From Nocardia coubleae NBRC 108252 (lineage in GTDB: Bacteria > Actinomycetota > Actinomycetes > Mycobacteriales > Mycobacteriaceae), in contig NZ_BDBD01000004.1 of the NCBI RefSeq assembly GCF_001612805.1, forward strand, positions 186,001-250,000: 64,000 bases of DNA, in the 5' to 3' direction. Positions 16,930 through 30,185 of this stretch are shown here, in pieces (the first letter of the stretch is position 1; the number at the start of each line of letters is the position of its first letter). The position numbers and the translations under genes were made by a program. The notes beneath the pieces were generated by a model, which saw only the letters and a list, made by a program, of their open reading frames with translations, did not search any database and was not told where the DNA came from.

Positions 16930-17493
16930 TCAGGCGTTGACGCGGCCGAGGTAGCTGCCGTCGCGCGAGTCGATTTTCAGCTTGTCACCGGTGTTGATGA
17001 ACAGCGGGACCTGCACCTCGGCGCCGGTTTCCAGGGTGGCGGGCTTGGTGCCGCCGGTGGAGCGGTCGCCCTGCAGACCGATGTCGGTGTGCTGGACCAG
17101 CAACTCGATGGTCACCGGGAGCTCCACGAACAGCGGCGCGTCCTCGTGCACGGCGACCTGCACGCCCATGTTCTCCAGCAGGAAGCGCGCACCCTGACCG
17201 ATGGTGGCCTCCGGGATGGAGATCTGGTCGTAGGTCTCGCCGTCCATGAAGATGTAGTCGGAGCCGTCGTGGTACAGGTAGGTCATGTCACGACGGTCGA
17301 CCGTGGCGGTCTCGACCTTGACACCCGCGTTGAAGGTCTTGTCGACGACCTTGCCGGACACGACGTTCTTCAGCTTGGTCCGCACGAAGGCGGGGCCCTT
17401 ACCCGGCTTCACGTGCTGGAATTCGACGATCTGCTGAAGCTGACCGTCGATCTTCAGCACAAGGCCGTTCTTGAAGTCGCTGGTGTCCGCCAC
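16930..17493 (-). CDS. efp: Elongation factor P
   Basis: EF-P enters the ribosomal E site and relieves stalling at proline runs. The 187-residue protein has the KOW-like N-terminal domain with the conserved loop [15 protein letters not shown] near residue 30 (the tip lysine is the position modified or used in other bacteria) and two OB domains ending [22 protein letters not shown] 17493 ([10 protein letters not shown]) is preceded by GAGGAG; the longer open frame upstream is antisense-like shadow of pepQ. It lies 50 bases after pepQ and two before nusB. Confidence 0.97.
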   Translation of the reverse strand: MADTSDFKNGLVLKIDGQLQQIVEFQHVKPGKGPAFVRTKLKNVVSGKVVDKTFNAGVKVETATVDRRDMTYLYHDGSDYIFMDGETYDQISIPEATIGQGARFLLENMGVQVAVHEDAPLFVELPVTIELLVQHTDIGLQGDRSTGGTKPATLETGAEVQVPLFINTGDKLKIDSRDGSYLGRVNA

Positions 17494-17543
17494 TGTCTTC
17501 GGATCTCCTCGTTCGTTACTGCGTGTCTCTGGGGGCGCCGTCG

Positions 17544-18665
17544 TCACTCGACGACGGTCAGGTTCTTGCTGGTGAGGGTGAGCAGTTCCGGGCCCCCTTC
17601 GCGCACCACGAGCGTGTCCTCGATCCGGACCCCGCCGCGGCCGGGAAGGTACACACCTGGTTCGACGGTCACCGCCACGCCTGCCAGAAGTGTACCGGTA
17701 CTCGTTTTGGCCACTCCGGGCGCTTCGTGGATCTGCAGCCCGACGCCGTGTCCGAGGCCGTGTACGAACTGCGCGCCGTAGCCCGCGTCCTCGATGACCA
17801 CGCGGGCGGCGGCATCGACCTCGGCGGTCTTGGCACCGGGTTTGAGCGCTTCCCGTCCCGCCTGCTGGGAGCGGGCGACCAGCTCGTAGATCTCGCGCTG
17901 CCAACCGGCCGGTTCACCGAGGACGAGCGTGCGCGTCATGTCGGAGTGGTAGCCGTCGACGACCGCGCCGAAGTCGAGTTTCACGAAGTCACCCGTGGCC
18001 AGGACCGCACCCGTGGGCCGGTGGTGCGGCACGGCCGAATTGACGCCCGCGGCCACGATGGTCTCGAACGAGACGGCCTCGGCGCCGTGCTCGAACATCG
18101 CCCATTCGAGATCGCGCGCCACCTGGCGCTCGGTGCGCCCGGGCCGCAGCAGGCCACGCTCGAGCAGGGACGCCAGCCCGGCGTCGGCGGCGGCGCACGC
18201 GGCCCGCAACTGCTCGACCTCGTAGTCGTCCTTGACCATGCGCAGCTGCTCGACGAGGCCGGAGGTCGGCACGAGCTGTAGCCCGGTGCGCAGCTCCCCG
18301 TAGGACTCGTGCTCGGCCACGGTCACCACGTGGCTTTCGAAGCCGACACGGCCGAGTTGCCACTCGCCTGCCAGCTCGAGGATGCGCCGGGCGGTGGCGC
18401 GCGAGATCTCGGCACGGAGATCCGGGGTCTGCTCGGCCACCTGGGCGGCGTAGCGGCCGTCGGTGCCGATGACGGTGCGGTCCTCGGCGCCACGCATGTC
18501 CCACGAGTGCACGAGCAGGACGGCGTTGGAGCCGGTGAAGCCGGTGAGATAGCGGATATTGACCAGATCGGTCACGAGCAGCGCGTCGACGCCGTTCTCC
18601 ACCAGCAGGCTCCGCAGGGCGCCGCGCCGTGCCGCGTGGTCGGGACCCGTGTAGTCAGCACACAT
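17544..18665 (-). CDS. pepQ: Xaa-Pro peptidase, M24 family (PepQ)
   Basis: Cytoplasmic metallopeptidase that removes residues next to proline. The 373-residue protein has the creatinase N-domain ([17 protein letters not shown]) and the pita-bread catalytic domain, with the five metal ligands visible: D in [19 protein letters not shown] (two aspartates 11 apart), H in [16 protein letters not shown] in [11 protein letters not shown] and E in VRIEDTLVV. The gene heads the minus-strand pepQ-efp-nusB-yciI run, the same order as in Corynebacterium and Mycobacterium, and is divergent from the prepilin peptidase gene. Confidence 0.94.
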   Translation of the reverse strand: MCADYTGPDHAARRGALRSLLVENGVDALLVTDLVNIRYLTGFTGSNAVLLVHSWDMRGAEDRTVIGTDGRYAAQVAEQTPDLRAEISRATARRILELAGEWQLGRVGFESHVVTVAEHESYGELRTGLQLVPTSGLVEQLRMVKDDYEVEQLRAACAAADAGLASLLERGLLRPGRTERQVARDLEWAMFEHGAEAVSFETIVAAGVNSAVPHHRPTGAVLATGDFVKLDFGAVVDGYHSDMTRTLVLGEPAGWQREIYELVARSQQAGREALKPGAKTAEVDAAARVVIEDAGYGAQFVHGLGHGVGLQIHEAPGVAKTSTGTLLAGVAVTVEPGVYLPGRGGVRIEDTLVVREGGPELLTLTSKNLTVVE

Positions 18666-18796
18666 GAGTCAACGCTACCGCCGAACCACGGACACGTGGG
18701 CATCGAGTGCGCCATGTTCGGTTCCGGGCGTGGCACCGGCTTTTCCTGCGCCGACCTCGGCGGAGTCCGTGTGCGACAGCAGTTCTGGAGATCGGG

Positions 18797-18824
18797 CTGT
18801 CCACATGCCCGAAAGTTGTCCACA
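18797..18824 (+). promoter_or_regulatory. Two DnaA-box-like 9-mers
   Basis: TTGTCCACA (18816-18824) is a perfect match to the mycobacterial DnaA box; CTGTCCACA (18797-18805) differs at one base. Both point the same way in the divergent gap between pepQ and the prepilin peptidase gene. Two 9-mers may arise by chance. Confidence 0.3.
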
Positions 18825-18874
18825 TTCGGCGGAGAGACGTCGATCGCCGCCGCTCGGGCCAGCACGATCGACAC

Positions 18875-19348
18875 ATGACTACTGCCGCGTTCTGCCTGCT
18901 CATCGCCTGGTGTCTGCTCCTCGGCGTGATCGATGTCCATGCCCGCCGCCTGCCCAACGCGCTCACCGGCGCGGGTGCGGTCGGCGTCTTCGGGTTCGCC
19001 TGGTACACCGGGCAATTGACCACGGCGCTGATCGGTGCCGCCCTGCTGACCATGCCCTACCTGGTGACCCATCTGATCGCGCCCGCCGCGCTCGGCGCCG
19101 GTGATGTGAAGCTGGCGATCGCGCTGGGCGCCGCGGCCGCATTGGCAGGCCCACCCGCGTGGACGTGGGCGGCCGTCGCGGCGCCACTGCTCACCGCAGT
19201 GGCGGCGGCTGTTGTGCTGGGTAGGCACTGGTTGCGGTCGGTATCGGGACGCGCCGCCGAGAGCGCGCGGCAGGTGACTGCACGCAGGGTGGTACCTCAC
19301 GGTCCGGCGATGTGTCTCGCCACGGTGACGGCGATGGCACTGGCATGA
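18875..19348 (+). CDS. Prepilin peptidase (A24 family, small form)
   Basis: A 157-residue integral membrane aspartic protease of the TadV/CpaA size class. The catalytic aspartates lie in [16 protein letters not shown] near residue 18 and in the GxGD-type motif [13 protein letters not shown] near residue 72; about five or six helices surround them. It lacks the N-terminal methylase domain of full-length PilD. It would process leader peptides of Flp-type pilins, but no tad or pilin gene is near. M. tuberculosis also keeps such a gene between aroE and aroC (Rv2551c), so position is ancestral rather than functional. Confidence 0.85.
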   Translation: MTTAAFCLLIAWCLLLGVIDVHARRLPNALTGAGAVGVFGFAWYTGQLTTALIGAALLTMPYLVTHLIAPAALGAGDVKLAIALGAAAALAGPPAWTWAAVAAPLLTAVAAAVVLGRHWLRSVSGRAAESARQVTARRVVPHGPAMCLATVTAMALA

Positions 19349-19499
19349 CAACGACACCGACGCGCCGAATCGCGAGGCCGTCCGCACGGCACCGGCACGA
19401 CGGTCCGGTGGGCGTGCGAGCAGGCACACCACCGACGTGCCGCTCGTCACTGCGGACCACGTGCCCGACCACGGGCGCCGACATGGGAAGATGGTCGGC

Positions 19500-20704
19500 G
19501 TGTTGCGCTGGATAACTGCCGGAGAATCCCATGGTCCCGCTCTCGTCGCCCTCCTGGAAGGGATGGTCGCCGGAGTCGAGGTGACATCGGACGATGTCTC
19601 CGCACAGCTCGCGCGCCGCCGGCTCGGTTACGGGCGCGGCGCCCGGATGAAGTTCGAGGCCGACAAGGTCACCCTGGTCGGTGGCGTGCGCCACGGGCGG
19701 ACCATGGGCGGTCCGGTCGCGATCGAGGTCGCCAATTCCGAGTGGCCCAAGTGGACCGAGGTGATGTCGGCCGATCCCGTCGACGCGGCGGCGCTGGAAG
19801 GCATGGCGCGCAACGCCCCCCTCACCCGTCCGCGCCCCGGACACGCCGACTACTCCGGCATGCTCAAGTACGGCTTCGACGACGCGCGCCCGGTGCTCGA
19901 GCGGGCCAGCGCCCGGGAGACCGCCGCTCGCGTGGCGGCGGGCACCGTTGCCCGTAACTTCCTGCGCCAGGCCTTCGGCGTCGAGGTGATCTCGCACGTC
20001 GTGTCGATCGGTGCCGCCGCGAACACCACCGGCGTCGTGCCCGGCCCCCAGGATCTCGATGCCGTCGACGCCAGCCCGGTGCGCGCGTTCGACGCCGAGG
20101 CCGAGGCGGCGATGATCGCCGAGATCGAGGCGGCCAAGAAGGACGGCGACACCCTCGGTGGGGTCGTCGAGGTGATCATCGACGGGCTGCCCATCGGACT
20201 CGGCTCGTTCACCAGTGGGGAGCAGCGGCTCGACTCGCGACTCGCCGCCGCGCTCATGGGTATTCAGGCGATCAAGGGTGTCGAGGTCGGCGACGGTTTC
20301 GAGACCGCGCGCCGGCGCGGCAGCCAGGCCCACGACGAGATGCGTCCCGGTCCCGACGGTGTGCTGCGTTCGACCAACCGCGCGGGCGGTCTGGAAGGCG
20401 GCATGACCAACGGTGAGGCGCTGCGCGTGCGTGCGGCGATGAAGCCGATCTCGACGGTGCCGCGGGCGCTGTCGACCGTCGACATGTCCACCGGCGAGGA
20501 AGCTGTCGCCATCCACCAGCGCTCCGATGTGTGCGCGGTGCCCGCCGCCGCCGTCGTCGCGGAATCGATGGTGGCGCTGGTCGTGGCGCAGGCCGCGCTG
20601 GAGAAGTTCGGTGGCGATTCGCTGGCCGAGACCGTCGACAACATCACCAGCTACATCAAGCGGATCAGCAGCCGTCCCCACGTGCCCGCGGACAGCCGCA
20701 CGTC

Positions 20705-20708
<4 letters not shown>
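19500..20708 (+). CDS. aroC: Chorismate synthase
   Basis: Last step of the shikimate pathway: trans-1,4-elimination of phosphate from EPSP to chorismate, needing reduced FMN. The 402-residue protein begins [21 protein letters not shown] and has the three family signatures: GESHG at the start, GRASARET-type block as [16 protein letters not shown] near residue 130, and [20 protein letters not shown] near residue 340. GTG 19500 is preferred to ATG 19491 because GGGAAG is then 9 bases away and the start equals that of mycobacterial AroF. Its stop overlaps the aroK start (GTGA), so translation is coupled. Confidence 0.96.
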
Positions 20709-23940
<3,232 letters not shown>

Positions 23941-23989
23941 GCACGGGCCGCACCTCCACCACGCGTGGACGAGCGACGCGCTCGAAGAC

Positions 23990-24020
23990 GCCGCCTGCCT
24001 ACCCCGCGTAGGCAGGCGGC
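23990..24020. terminator. Perfect 13-bp hairpin between aroB and the convergent membrane protein gene
   Basis: GCCGCCTGCCTAC (23990-24002), loop CCCGC, then its exact complement GTAGGCAGGCGGC (24008-24020). It can terminate both convergent transcripts. There is no T-run, as is usual in actinobacteria. Confidence 0.75.
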
Positions 24021-24107
24021 ACGCCACGCGGCGAGTCGACGCAGCCGCCCACAGCGCACAGGCGGCGTCGACCGCTGGACCCACACCTCCAGCTGTACGC
24101 CGTCCGC

Positions 24108-24554
24108 CTATCCCGCGTAAGCGGGGACCGGCTCCGGGGCGGCTTGGGGCTTCGCGGCTGATCTGCGCGCCCGGGCACGGCCGTAGCCCACGCCGATCAT
24201 CGCGGGCAGGAACACCAGCAGCATGATGAACGACGCCGCGGAGGTGAGTTCGAACAGCGCGCCCGCGTCGCCGAGCTCGACCGACGGGATCTGGTCGAGG
24301 ATCCAGCACACCGCGCCGCTGCCGAGCCCGGCGACCATGCCTGCCAGCAGCCAGCGGACGGTGAGGTCGGTGCCGTCGGCGGAGCGGGCGTCGCGCGCGC
24401 CCCAGGCGATGGCGGCGCCGACGATCACGATCAGGCAGGCAGCCCGCCAGAGGATGCCGTAGGTCGGCAGGGCCGCCATGGCGAATCCGAGCAGAACCCG
24501 CAGGGCGACCACTGTCGCCCCGAGTGCGATGGCACGCAACAGCCAAGTGGTCAT
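24108..24554 (-). CDS. Four-helix membrane protein (B-4DMT transporter-like)
   Basis: The 148-residue protein has four hydrophobic segments (about residues 4-24, 33-50, 68-88 and 100-122), a basic cytoplasmic stretch YGRARARRSAAK and a proline-rich tail ending PVPAYAG. The pattern resembles the actinobacterial B-4DMT (four-helix drug/metabolite transporter-like) group, and M. tuberculosis has a membrane protein gene (Rv2536) close to aroB. Substrate unknown. ATG 24554 (MTTWLLRA) was preferred; an in-frame ATG at 24566 would add four residues. Confidence 0.65.
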   Translation of the reverse strand: MTTWLLRAIALGATVVALRVLLGFAMAALPTYGILWRAACLIVIVGAAIAWGARDARSADGTDLTVRWLLAGMVAGLGSGAVCWILDQIPSVELGDAGALFELTSAASFIMLLVFLPAMIGVGYGRARARRSAAKPQAAPEPVPAYAG

Positions 24555-24622
24555 GGGCATCACCATAATCGGACAAAACTAGAACCGGTACCAATTCGCG
24601 GATCAGCGCGGCAACGGATCGA

Positions 24623-25432
24623 TCAGAGGTCGAGCGCCGCCGCCATCGCCGCGCGGGGCGCGGGCTGCCCGGTGAACAGCTCGACCTGACCGTAGGCCTG
24701 GTTCAGCAGCATCCGCAGCCCGCTGACCACCGTGTGCCCGGCCACGCCGACTGCTGTCGCCAGCGGTGTCGGCCACGGGTTGTAGATCGCGTCGAGCACC
24801 ACCGGCGCCGTCGCCACCGATCCCGCGACCGCGGCCGCCGCCTCCGCGGGCACCGTGCTCACCACCGCGGCGGCACGCGCACAAATCGTGGCCAGGGATT
24901 CGGCATCGAACGACGCGGTGGCAGCCGACATCCCGAGCCGCTCGGCCAGGTCGAGCGCACCACGCGCCCGGCCCGCGTCGCGAACGACGATCGTCACCGA
25001 TCCAGCGCCGAGCTGCGACAGCGCGAGCAGAGCGGGCCGCGCGGTACCGCCCGCGCCGAGCACCACCGCCTCCTCGACCCGGTCGACACCGCCATCGCGC
25101 AGCGCGCCGAACACGCCGTCGACATCGGTGCAGTCGGCCAGCCAGCCGTCGTCGGTGCGGAGCAGGGTGTTGGCCGAGCCGACCAGTTCCGCCCGGTCGG
25201 TGCGCCGGTCCGCGTACGCGAGCGCCGCTTCCTTGCCCGGCATCGTCACCGACAGTCCCACCCACTCGGGGCCGAGTCCGTCGACCAGACCGGGCAGCTG
25301 CTCGGCGGAGCATTCGATGCGTTCGTAGGTCCAGGGCAGACCGAGCGCACGGTAGGCGGCCGTGTGCAGTTGCGGCGATCGTGAGTGCCCGATCGGCTGC
25401 CCGAGCACCGCCGCCTTGCGCGGCTCAGCCAC
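24623..25432 (-). CDS. aroE: Shikimate dehydrogenase
   Basis: NADP-dependent reduction of 3-dehydroshikimate to shikimate. The 269-residue protein starts [31 protein letters not shown] with the shikimate-binding SRSP motif, has GLSVTMPGKEAALAYAD with the catalytic lysine near residue 65, a D in NTLLRTDDGW-LADCTDVDG near residue 100, and the nucleotide loop VVLGAGGTARPALLAL near residue 122. GTG 25432 overlaps the end of mltG by 8 bases. It closes the alaS-ruvX-mltG-aroE run, whose order matches other Mycobacteriales. Confidence 0.95.
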   Translation of the reverse strand: MAEPRKAAVLGQPIGHSRSPQLHTAAYRALGLPWTYERIECSAEQLPGLVDGLGPEWVGLSVTMPGKEAALAYADRRTDRAELVGSANTLLRTDDGWLADCTDVDGVFGALRDGGVDRVEEAVVLGAGGTARPALLALSQLGAGSVTIVVRDAGRARGALDLAERLGMSAATASFDAESLATICARAAAVVSTVPAEAAAAVAGSVATAPVVLDAIYNPWPTPLATAVGVAGHTVVSGLRMLLNQAYGQVELFTGQPAPRAAMAAALDL

Positions 25433-26900
25433 CGGTCCGCGAGCTGTCGAGAATGCCGCTGCGCTGGGCCTGGGTGACCAGCCGCAGGTGCTCCTGGTAA
25501 GAGTCGGTGAACTTCGTCGTGCCCTGCTTGTCGACGGTCACGAAGTACAGCCACGGTCCCGGCTCGGGCTTCTCGACGGCCCGCAACGCCGCCACCGAGG
25601 GTGCGGCGATCGGCGTCTTGGGCAGGCCCTCCATCGCGTAGGTGTTCCAGGCGGTCACGGCGGCGCGGTCGGCGTCGGTCGTGGCGACCTCGGTGGTGTC
25701 GAGGGTGTAGTTCACCGTGGAGTCGAACTGCAGCATCTGGCCGACCTCGAGCCGGTTCACGATCACCCGTGCCACCTTGCCCATGTCCTCCGGCTTGGCC
25801 TCGCGTTCCACCAGCGACGCGGCGATCAACATCTCGTAGGGCGACAGCTTCGTGTCAGCCCCCGACTGCAGCAGTCCGGTGGCCTCGTAGGCCTGCACAC
25901 TCGCGGTGATCAGTTGCTTCAGGATCTGCTGCGGTGTGCCGCTGGGATCGAAGTCCCAGGTGCCTGCCGCGATGAGTCCTTCGAGCTGCCTGGCCCGGTC
26001 GGGGCAGTCCTTGACCGCCTGCATCGCCCACTGCGGAACGCCGAGGGCGGCCAGGTCGAGGCTCGCACCCGCCGCGTCGAGCTGCTCGTAGGTCACGCAC
26101 TTGCGTTCGGGGCCCACGCAACTGGCGTCGGCGATCTTGCGGTAGATGCCGTCGTAGCGGCCACCGGTGCTCACGTCGTGCTTGTCGTGCAGCAACCTGC
26201 CCTCGGACACGACCACATTGCCCACGCGGGACTTACCACCGACCAGCGCGGCGACGGCGTCGGCGGCGGGGCTGCGCTCACCGATCGCGTAGAAGCCGGG
26301 CTGCACGCTGTTCATCCCGGCGTTCTGCACGGCCGCCTCGTAGAAGGCCTCGGAACTGGCGACGATGCCACGCTCGTGCATCGCTTCGGCGATCTCGGTG
26401 GCGGTGTCGCCCGGATGCACCTGGACGACAACGGGTTTGCCTGCCGGGCCCGCGAAATCCTCGGCGGGAGCGAGGCTTCCCATCAGTTTGTAGCCCGCGA
26501 AGCCCGCCGCCGAGACGAACAGCAGCGCGAAGACGGCAGCCACCACCCACATGTTGCGGCGGCGGCGCTTGCGTTCGGCCGCCTTGCGGGAGGCGATCCG
26601 CGACCGTTTACCGCGTCCCGCACCGGATCTGGCGCGGCCGCGTCCGGCGGGTGTGGCGCGCGGTGGGCGCTGACCCACCCGGCGCGGCGGTTCGGGTTCC
26701 GGTTCGGGCTCCGGCTCGGGGAACTCGTCCTCGTAGCGCGGGATGACGTTCGTGTCGTCGTCGAAGTCGTCCCATTCGGGGACCTCGGGCTCCTCGCGCG
26801 ACGCACGGGGGTCCAGACCCCAGTCGTCGCGGCGCGGGTAACGCCGGTCCGCCTCACGCGCCCGGTACCGCTCCTCTGCCCTGGCCCATCGGTCGGTCAT
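25425..26900 (-). CDS. mltG: Endolytic transglycosylase MltG (YceG family)
   Basis: Cleaves nascent peptidoglycan strands at the membrane and so sets glycan length. The 491-residue protein has a cytoplasmic tail of about 116 residues with an acidic-proline run ([12 protein letters not shown]) and a basic run before the single helix at about 117-137, a LysM-like part ([24 protein letters not shown]) and the catalytic domain with the expected glutamate in [37 protein letters not shown]. The cytoplasmic tail is longer than in E. coli, as in other actinobacteria. ATG 26900 overlaps the ruvX stop by four bases. Confidence 0.93.
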   Translation of the reverse strand: MTDRWARAEERYRAREADRRYPRRDDWGLDPRASREEPEVPEWDDFDDDTNVIPRYEDEFPEPEPEPEPEPPRRVGQRPPRATPAGRGRARSGAGRGKRSRIASRKAAERKRRRRNMWVVAAVFALLFVSAAGFAGYKLMGSLAPAEDFAGPAGKPVVVQVHPGDTATEIAEAMHERGIVASSEAFYEAAVQNAGMNSVQPGFYAIGERSPAADAVAALVGGKSRVGNVVVSEGRLLHDKHDVSTGGRYDGIYRKIADASCVGPERKCVTYEQLDAAGASLDLAALGVPQWAMQAVKDCPDRARQLEGLIAAGTWDFDPSGTPQQILKQLITASVQAYEATGLLQSGADTKLSPYEMLIAASLVEREAKPEDMGKVARVIVNRLEVGQMLQFDSTVNYTLDTTEVATTDADRAAVTAWNTYAMEGLPKTPIAAPSVAALRAVEKPEPGPWLYFVTVDKQGTTKFTDSYQEHLRLVTQAQRSGILDSSRTGG

Positions 26901-27439
26901 GCATCATCTCCGACCGCTGTGTCTGCTGCGTCCTTCACCATCGAACTCCGCTCGTCCAACCATCCTTGCAGAATCGACACTGCTGCCGCCTGGTCGATCA
27001 TCTGCCGCTGGCCACGTGCGCGAACTCCACTCTCGCGCAACGCACGTGCAGCAGACACCGTAGTCAAACGTTCGTCGGAAAGGCGCACCGGAATCGGGTC
27101 GATCACCCGGCGCAACTGCTTGGCAAACTTGCGGGCGATGCCCGCGGCGGTGCCGTTTTCGCCGCGCAGCGTCCGGGGCAGGCCGACGATCACCTCGACG
27201 GCTTCGTACTCCCGCACAATCTCGGCAATTCTTGCGATGTCGGCCGGCGGACCGCCCTGACGGCTGGATTTGGCGCGTGGGACGGTCTCCACCGGCGTGG
27301 CGAGGACCCCGTCGGGGTCACAGGACGCCACGCCGATGCGGACACTGCCGACATCGACCGCGATCCGGCGGCCGCGACCGGGGTCGGTCGCCGGATCGGG
27401 TCGATCGGCCGGGGCCTCGTCCGAGGCGGGGGTGCTCAT
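26897..27439 (-). CDS. ruvX: Holliday junction resolvase-like protein RuvX (YqgF)
   Basis: RNase H-fold nuclease thought to act on rRNA 5' ends or branched DNA. The 180-residue protein has the first catalytic aspartate in [17 protein letters not shown] near residue 28, the [17 protein letters not shown] block near 85, the glutamate of [11 protein letters not shown] and the late aspartate in [19 protein letters not shown] proline-rich N-terminal tail of about 22 residues is extra. The ATG at 27439 shares its first base with the alaS stop (TGATG), so the two are coupled. Confidence 0.94.
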   Translation of the reverse strand: MSTPASDEAPADRPDPATDPGRGRRIAVDVGSVRIGVASCDPDGVLATPVETVPRAKSSRQGGPPADIARIAEIVREYEAVEVIVGLPRTLRGENGTAAGIARKFAKQLRRVIDPIPVRLSDERLTTVSAARALRESGVRARGQRQMIDQAAAVSILQGWLDERSSMVKDAADTAVGDDA

Positions 27440-30105
27440 CAGCCGGCGAGTTCGGCCACCCGGGCGCGGACCGAGGTCAAACCGTTCGGGATACCCGACG
27501 GGTCCGAGCCGGAGCCCTGCGCCATCTCCGGCTTGCCGCCGCCGCGTCCGGCGATGCTCGGCCCGAAGCTGGCGACGAGATCGCCCGCCTTGAAGCCGAG
27601 GTCCTGGGCGGCCTTGTTGACGGTCACCACGAACGGCGCCTTGCCGTCGACATTGCCGAGCAGCACGACGATCGCCGGATCGCTGCCGAGACGACCACGG
27701 ATATCGGTGGCCAGGGTGCGCAGGTCACCGGCCGAGGCGCCCTCGGGCGCGGCGGCGGCGACCAGGCGCACGGAACCGACGCGCTCGGCCTGCTCGGCGA
27801 ATGTGCCCGCCGAGGCGAGCACGGCGGCGATCTTGGTGCGCTCGAGTTCCTTCTCGGCCACCTTGAGCCGCTCCACGAGCTGCTCGACGCGACCGGGCAC
27901 CTCTTCCGACGGCACCTTCAGCGACGACGCGACACCGGCGAGCAGGGCACGTTCCTTGGCCAGGTACTTGTAGGAGTCCAGACCCACGAACGCCTCCACG
28001 CGCCGCACACCCGAACCGACCGACGACTCACCGAGGACGGTGATCGGGCCGATCTGCGAGGAGTGCTCCACATGGGTGCCACCGCACAGCTCCATCGAGA
28101 ACGGGCCGCCGATCTCGACGACACGCACCTCGTCGCCGTAGTTCTCGCCGAACAGCGCCATCGCGCCCATGGCCTTGGCCTTGGGCAGATCGGTGACGAA
28201 GGTGTTCACCGGGAAGTCGGCGCCGACCGCGTCGTTGGACACGGCCTCGATATCGGCCTTCTGCTGCTCGGACAGCGCACCCTGCCAGTTGAAGTCGAAG
28301 CGCAGGTAGCCGGGCTTGTTCAGCGAACCGGCCTGCACGGCGTTGGGGCCGAGCACCTGGCGCAGCGCGGCGTGCACCATGTGCGTGCCGGAGTGGCCCT
28401 GGGTGGCGCCACGACGCCAGGACGGATCCGCCTGGGCGAGAACCACATCGCCCTCGGTGATCTGGCCCTGCTCCACGGTGGCCTTGTGCACCCACAGCTT
28501 CTTGGCGATCTTCTGCACGTCGTTGACGCGCAGCTTCAGCCCCGACGCGGTGATCGCGCCGCGGTCGGCGATCTGACCACCCGACTCGGCGTACATCGGG
28601 CTGCGATCGAGGATCACCTCGACGTCCTCCCCGGCCTGGGCGGCGGGCACCCGCACACCACCGGAGATCAGGGCGAGCACGTTGGCCTCGGAGGTGAGTT
28701 CGTCGAAACCGGTGAACTCGGTGGCGCCGCGGTCGACCAGTTCCTTGTAGACGGTCAGGTCGGCGTGGGCGTGCTTGCGGGCCTGGGCGTCGTCCTTGGC
28801 GCGCTGACGCTGCTCGGCCATCAGCGAACGGAACCCCGCCTCGTCCACGGAAAGGCCCGCCTCGGCGGCCATTTCGAGGGTGAGGTCGATCGGGAAACCG
28901 TAGGTGTCGTGCAGGGCGAAGGCGTCCGAACCGGCGATCTGCTTGCCGCCCTTGGACTTCACCGCCGACGCGGCGTTCTCGAAGAGGGTCTCGCCGGTGT
29001 TCAGGGTTTTCAGGAAGGCCGTTTCCTCGCCGACCGCGACGGTCTCGATGCGGGAGAAGTCGGTGGCCAGTTCCGGGTAGGACGGCGACATCAGGTCGGA
29101 GACGACCTTCATCAGCTCGGCCATCACCGGCTTCTCGGCCCCCAGCAGGCGGGCGGAGCGCACGATGCGGCGCAGCAGGCGGCGCAGCACGTAGCCGCGG
29201 CCGTCGTTGCCGGGGTTCACGCCGTCGGCGATGAGCATGGCCGAGCTGCGCACGTGGTCGGCGATCACGCGGAAGCGCACGTCGTCGGCGTGCTCGACAC
29301 CGTAGGAGCGGCCGGTGAGCTGCTCGGCCTTGTCGATGATGGGGCGCAGTAGGTCGGTCTCGTAGACGTTCTCCACGCCCTGGAGCAGCATGGCGACGCG
29401 CTCGACGCCCATGCCGGTGTCGATGTTCTTGCGCGGCAACGATCCGACCGGCGGGAAGCCCAGCTTCGGGCTGTCCTCACCGCGGATGTCCTGCATGAAC
29501 ACCAGGTTCCAGATCTCGAGGTAGCGGTCCTCGTCGGCGACCGGGCCGCCTTCCTTGCCGTAGGCGGGGCCGCGGTCGTAGTAGATCTCCGAGCAGGGAC
29601 CGCCGGGACCTGGCACGCCCATGTCCCAGTAGTTGTCCTTGCCGTCGCGGAACTGGATGCGCTCCTTCGGAATTCCGGCGACGCGCTCCCAGATCTCGGC
29701 CGCTTCCGGGTCGGACTCGTAGGCGGTGACCCAGATGCGTTCGGGGTCGAAACCGAAACCGCCGTCCTCCTGGGACTTGGAGATCAGCTCCCAGGCCAGG
29801 GTGATGGCGCCTTCCTTGAAGTAGTCGCCGAAGGAGAAGTTGCCGGCCATCTGGAAGAAGGTGTTGTGCCGGGTGGTGACGCCGACCTCGTCGATGTCAC
29901 CGGTGCGCACGCACTTCTGCACACTGGTAGCTCGCGCGTACGGCGCCGCTTCCTGACCCAGGAAATACGGCTTGAACTGGACCATGCCCGCATTGACGAA
30001 CAGCAGGTTGGGGTCGGCCAGGATCAGCGAGGCACTGGGTACCTCGGTGTGTCCGGCACGGACGAAATGGTCCAGGAAACGCCGTCTAATCTCGTGGGTC
30101 TGCAC
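27439..30105 (-). CDS. alaS: Alanine-tRNA ligase
   Basis: Charges tRNA-Ala and edits misacylated Ser/Gly. The 888-residue protein is full length: class II catalytic core ([41 protein letters not shown]), editing domain zinc ligands in [11 protein letters not shown] and [13 protein letters not shown], and a C-terminal DHHA1-type domain with the Gly-rich [25 protein letters not shown] 30105 has no ribosome site; TAGGCT on the minus strand (30114-30119) would place transcription start one or two bases away, so the mRNA may be leaderless. First gene of alaS-ruvX-mltG-aroE. I saw no T-box in the 80-base gap upstream. Confidence 0.97.
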   Translation of the reverse strand: MQTHEIRRRFLDHFVRAGHTEVPSASLILADPNLLFVNAGMVQFKPYFLGQEAAPYARATSVQKCVRTGDIDEVGVTTRHNTFFQMAGNFSFGDYFKEGAITLAWELISKSQEDGGFGFDPERIWVTAYESDPEAAEIWERVAGIPKERIQFRDGKDNYWDMGVPGPGGPCSEIYYDRGPAYGKEGGPVADEDRYLEIWNLVFMQDIRGEDSPKLGFPPVGSLPRKNIDTGMGVERVAMLLQGVENVYETDLLRPIIDKAEQLTGRSYGVEHADDVRFRVIADHVRSSAMLIADGVNPGNDGRGYVLRRLLRRIVRSARLLGAEKPVMAELMKVVSDLMSPSYPELATDFSRIETVAVGEETAFLKTLNTGETLFENAASAVKSKGGKQIAGSDAFALHDTYGFPIDLTLEMAAEAGLSVDEAGFRSLMAEQRQRAKDDAQARKHAHADLTVYKELVDRGATEFTGFDELTSEANVLALISGGVRVPAAQAGEDVEVILDRSPMYAESGGQIADRGAITASGLKLRVNDVQKIAKKLWVHKATVEQGQITEGDVVLAQADPSWRRGATQGHSGTHMVHAALRQVLGPNAVQAGSLNKPGYLRFDFNWQGALSEQQKADIEAVSNDAVGADFPVNTFVTDLPKAKAMGAMALFGENYGDEVRVVEIGGPFSMELCGGTHVEHSSQIGPITVLGESSVGSGVRRVEAFVGLDSYKYLAKERALLAGVASSLKVPSEEVPGRVEQLVERLKVAEKELERTKIAAVLASAGTFAEQAERVGSVRLVAAAAPEGASAGDLRTLATDIRGRLGSDPAIVVLLGNVDGKAPFVVTVNKAAQDLGFKAGDLVASFGPSIAGRGGGKPEMAQGSGSDPSGIPNGLTSVRARVAELAG

Positions 30106-30185
30106 AGCTGACCAGCCTACCGTCTGCGATCCACCGCTTTTCCGCCGGAGTCGGTGGTCTCGACGACAATCCGGACGTGACGTGC

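Noticed and set aside
18875..19348. Flp pilus (tad) locus around the prepilin peptidase
   Set aside because: No tadA/B/C, pilin or secretin gene lies within the window; the gene's place between aroE-side and aroC genes is ancestral.
24580..24593. A second KstR-like site (TAGAACCGGTACCA) near the four-helix membrane protein gene
   Set aside because: It breaks the GTT half of the consensus and is not a palindrome, so I treat it as chance.
30106..30185. T-box or other riboswitch ahead of alaS, and likewise ahead of aspS
   Set aside because: The gaps are short or lack the conserved T-box core (AGGGUGGNACCGCG) and antiterminator pairing.
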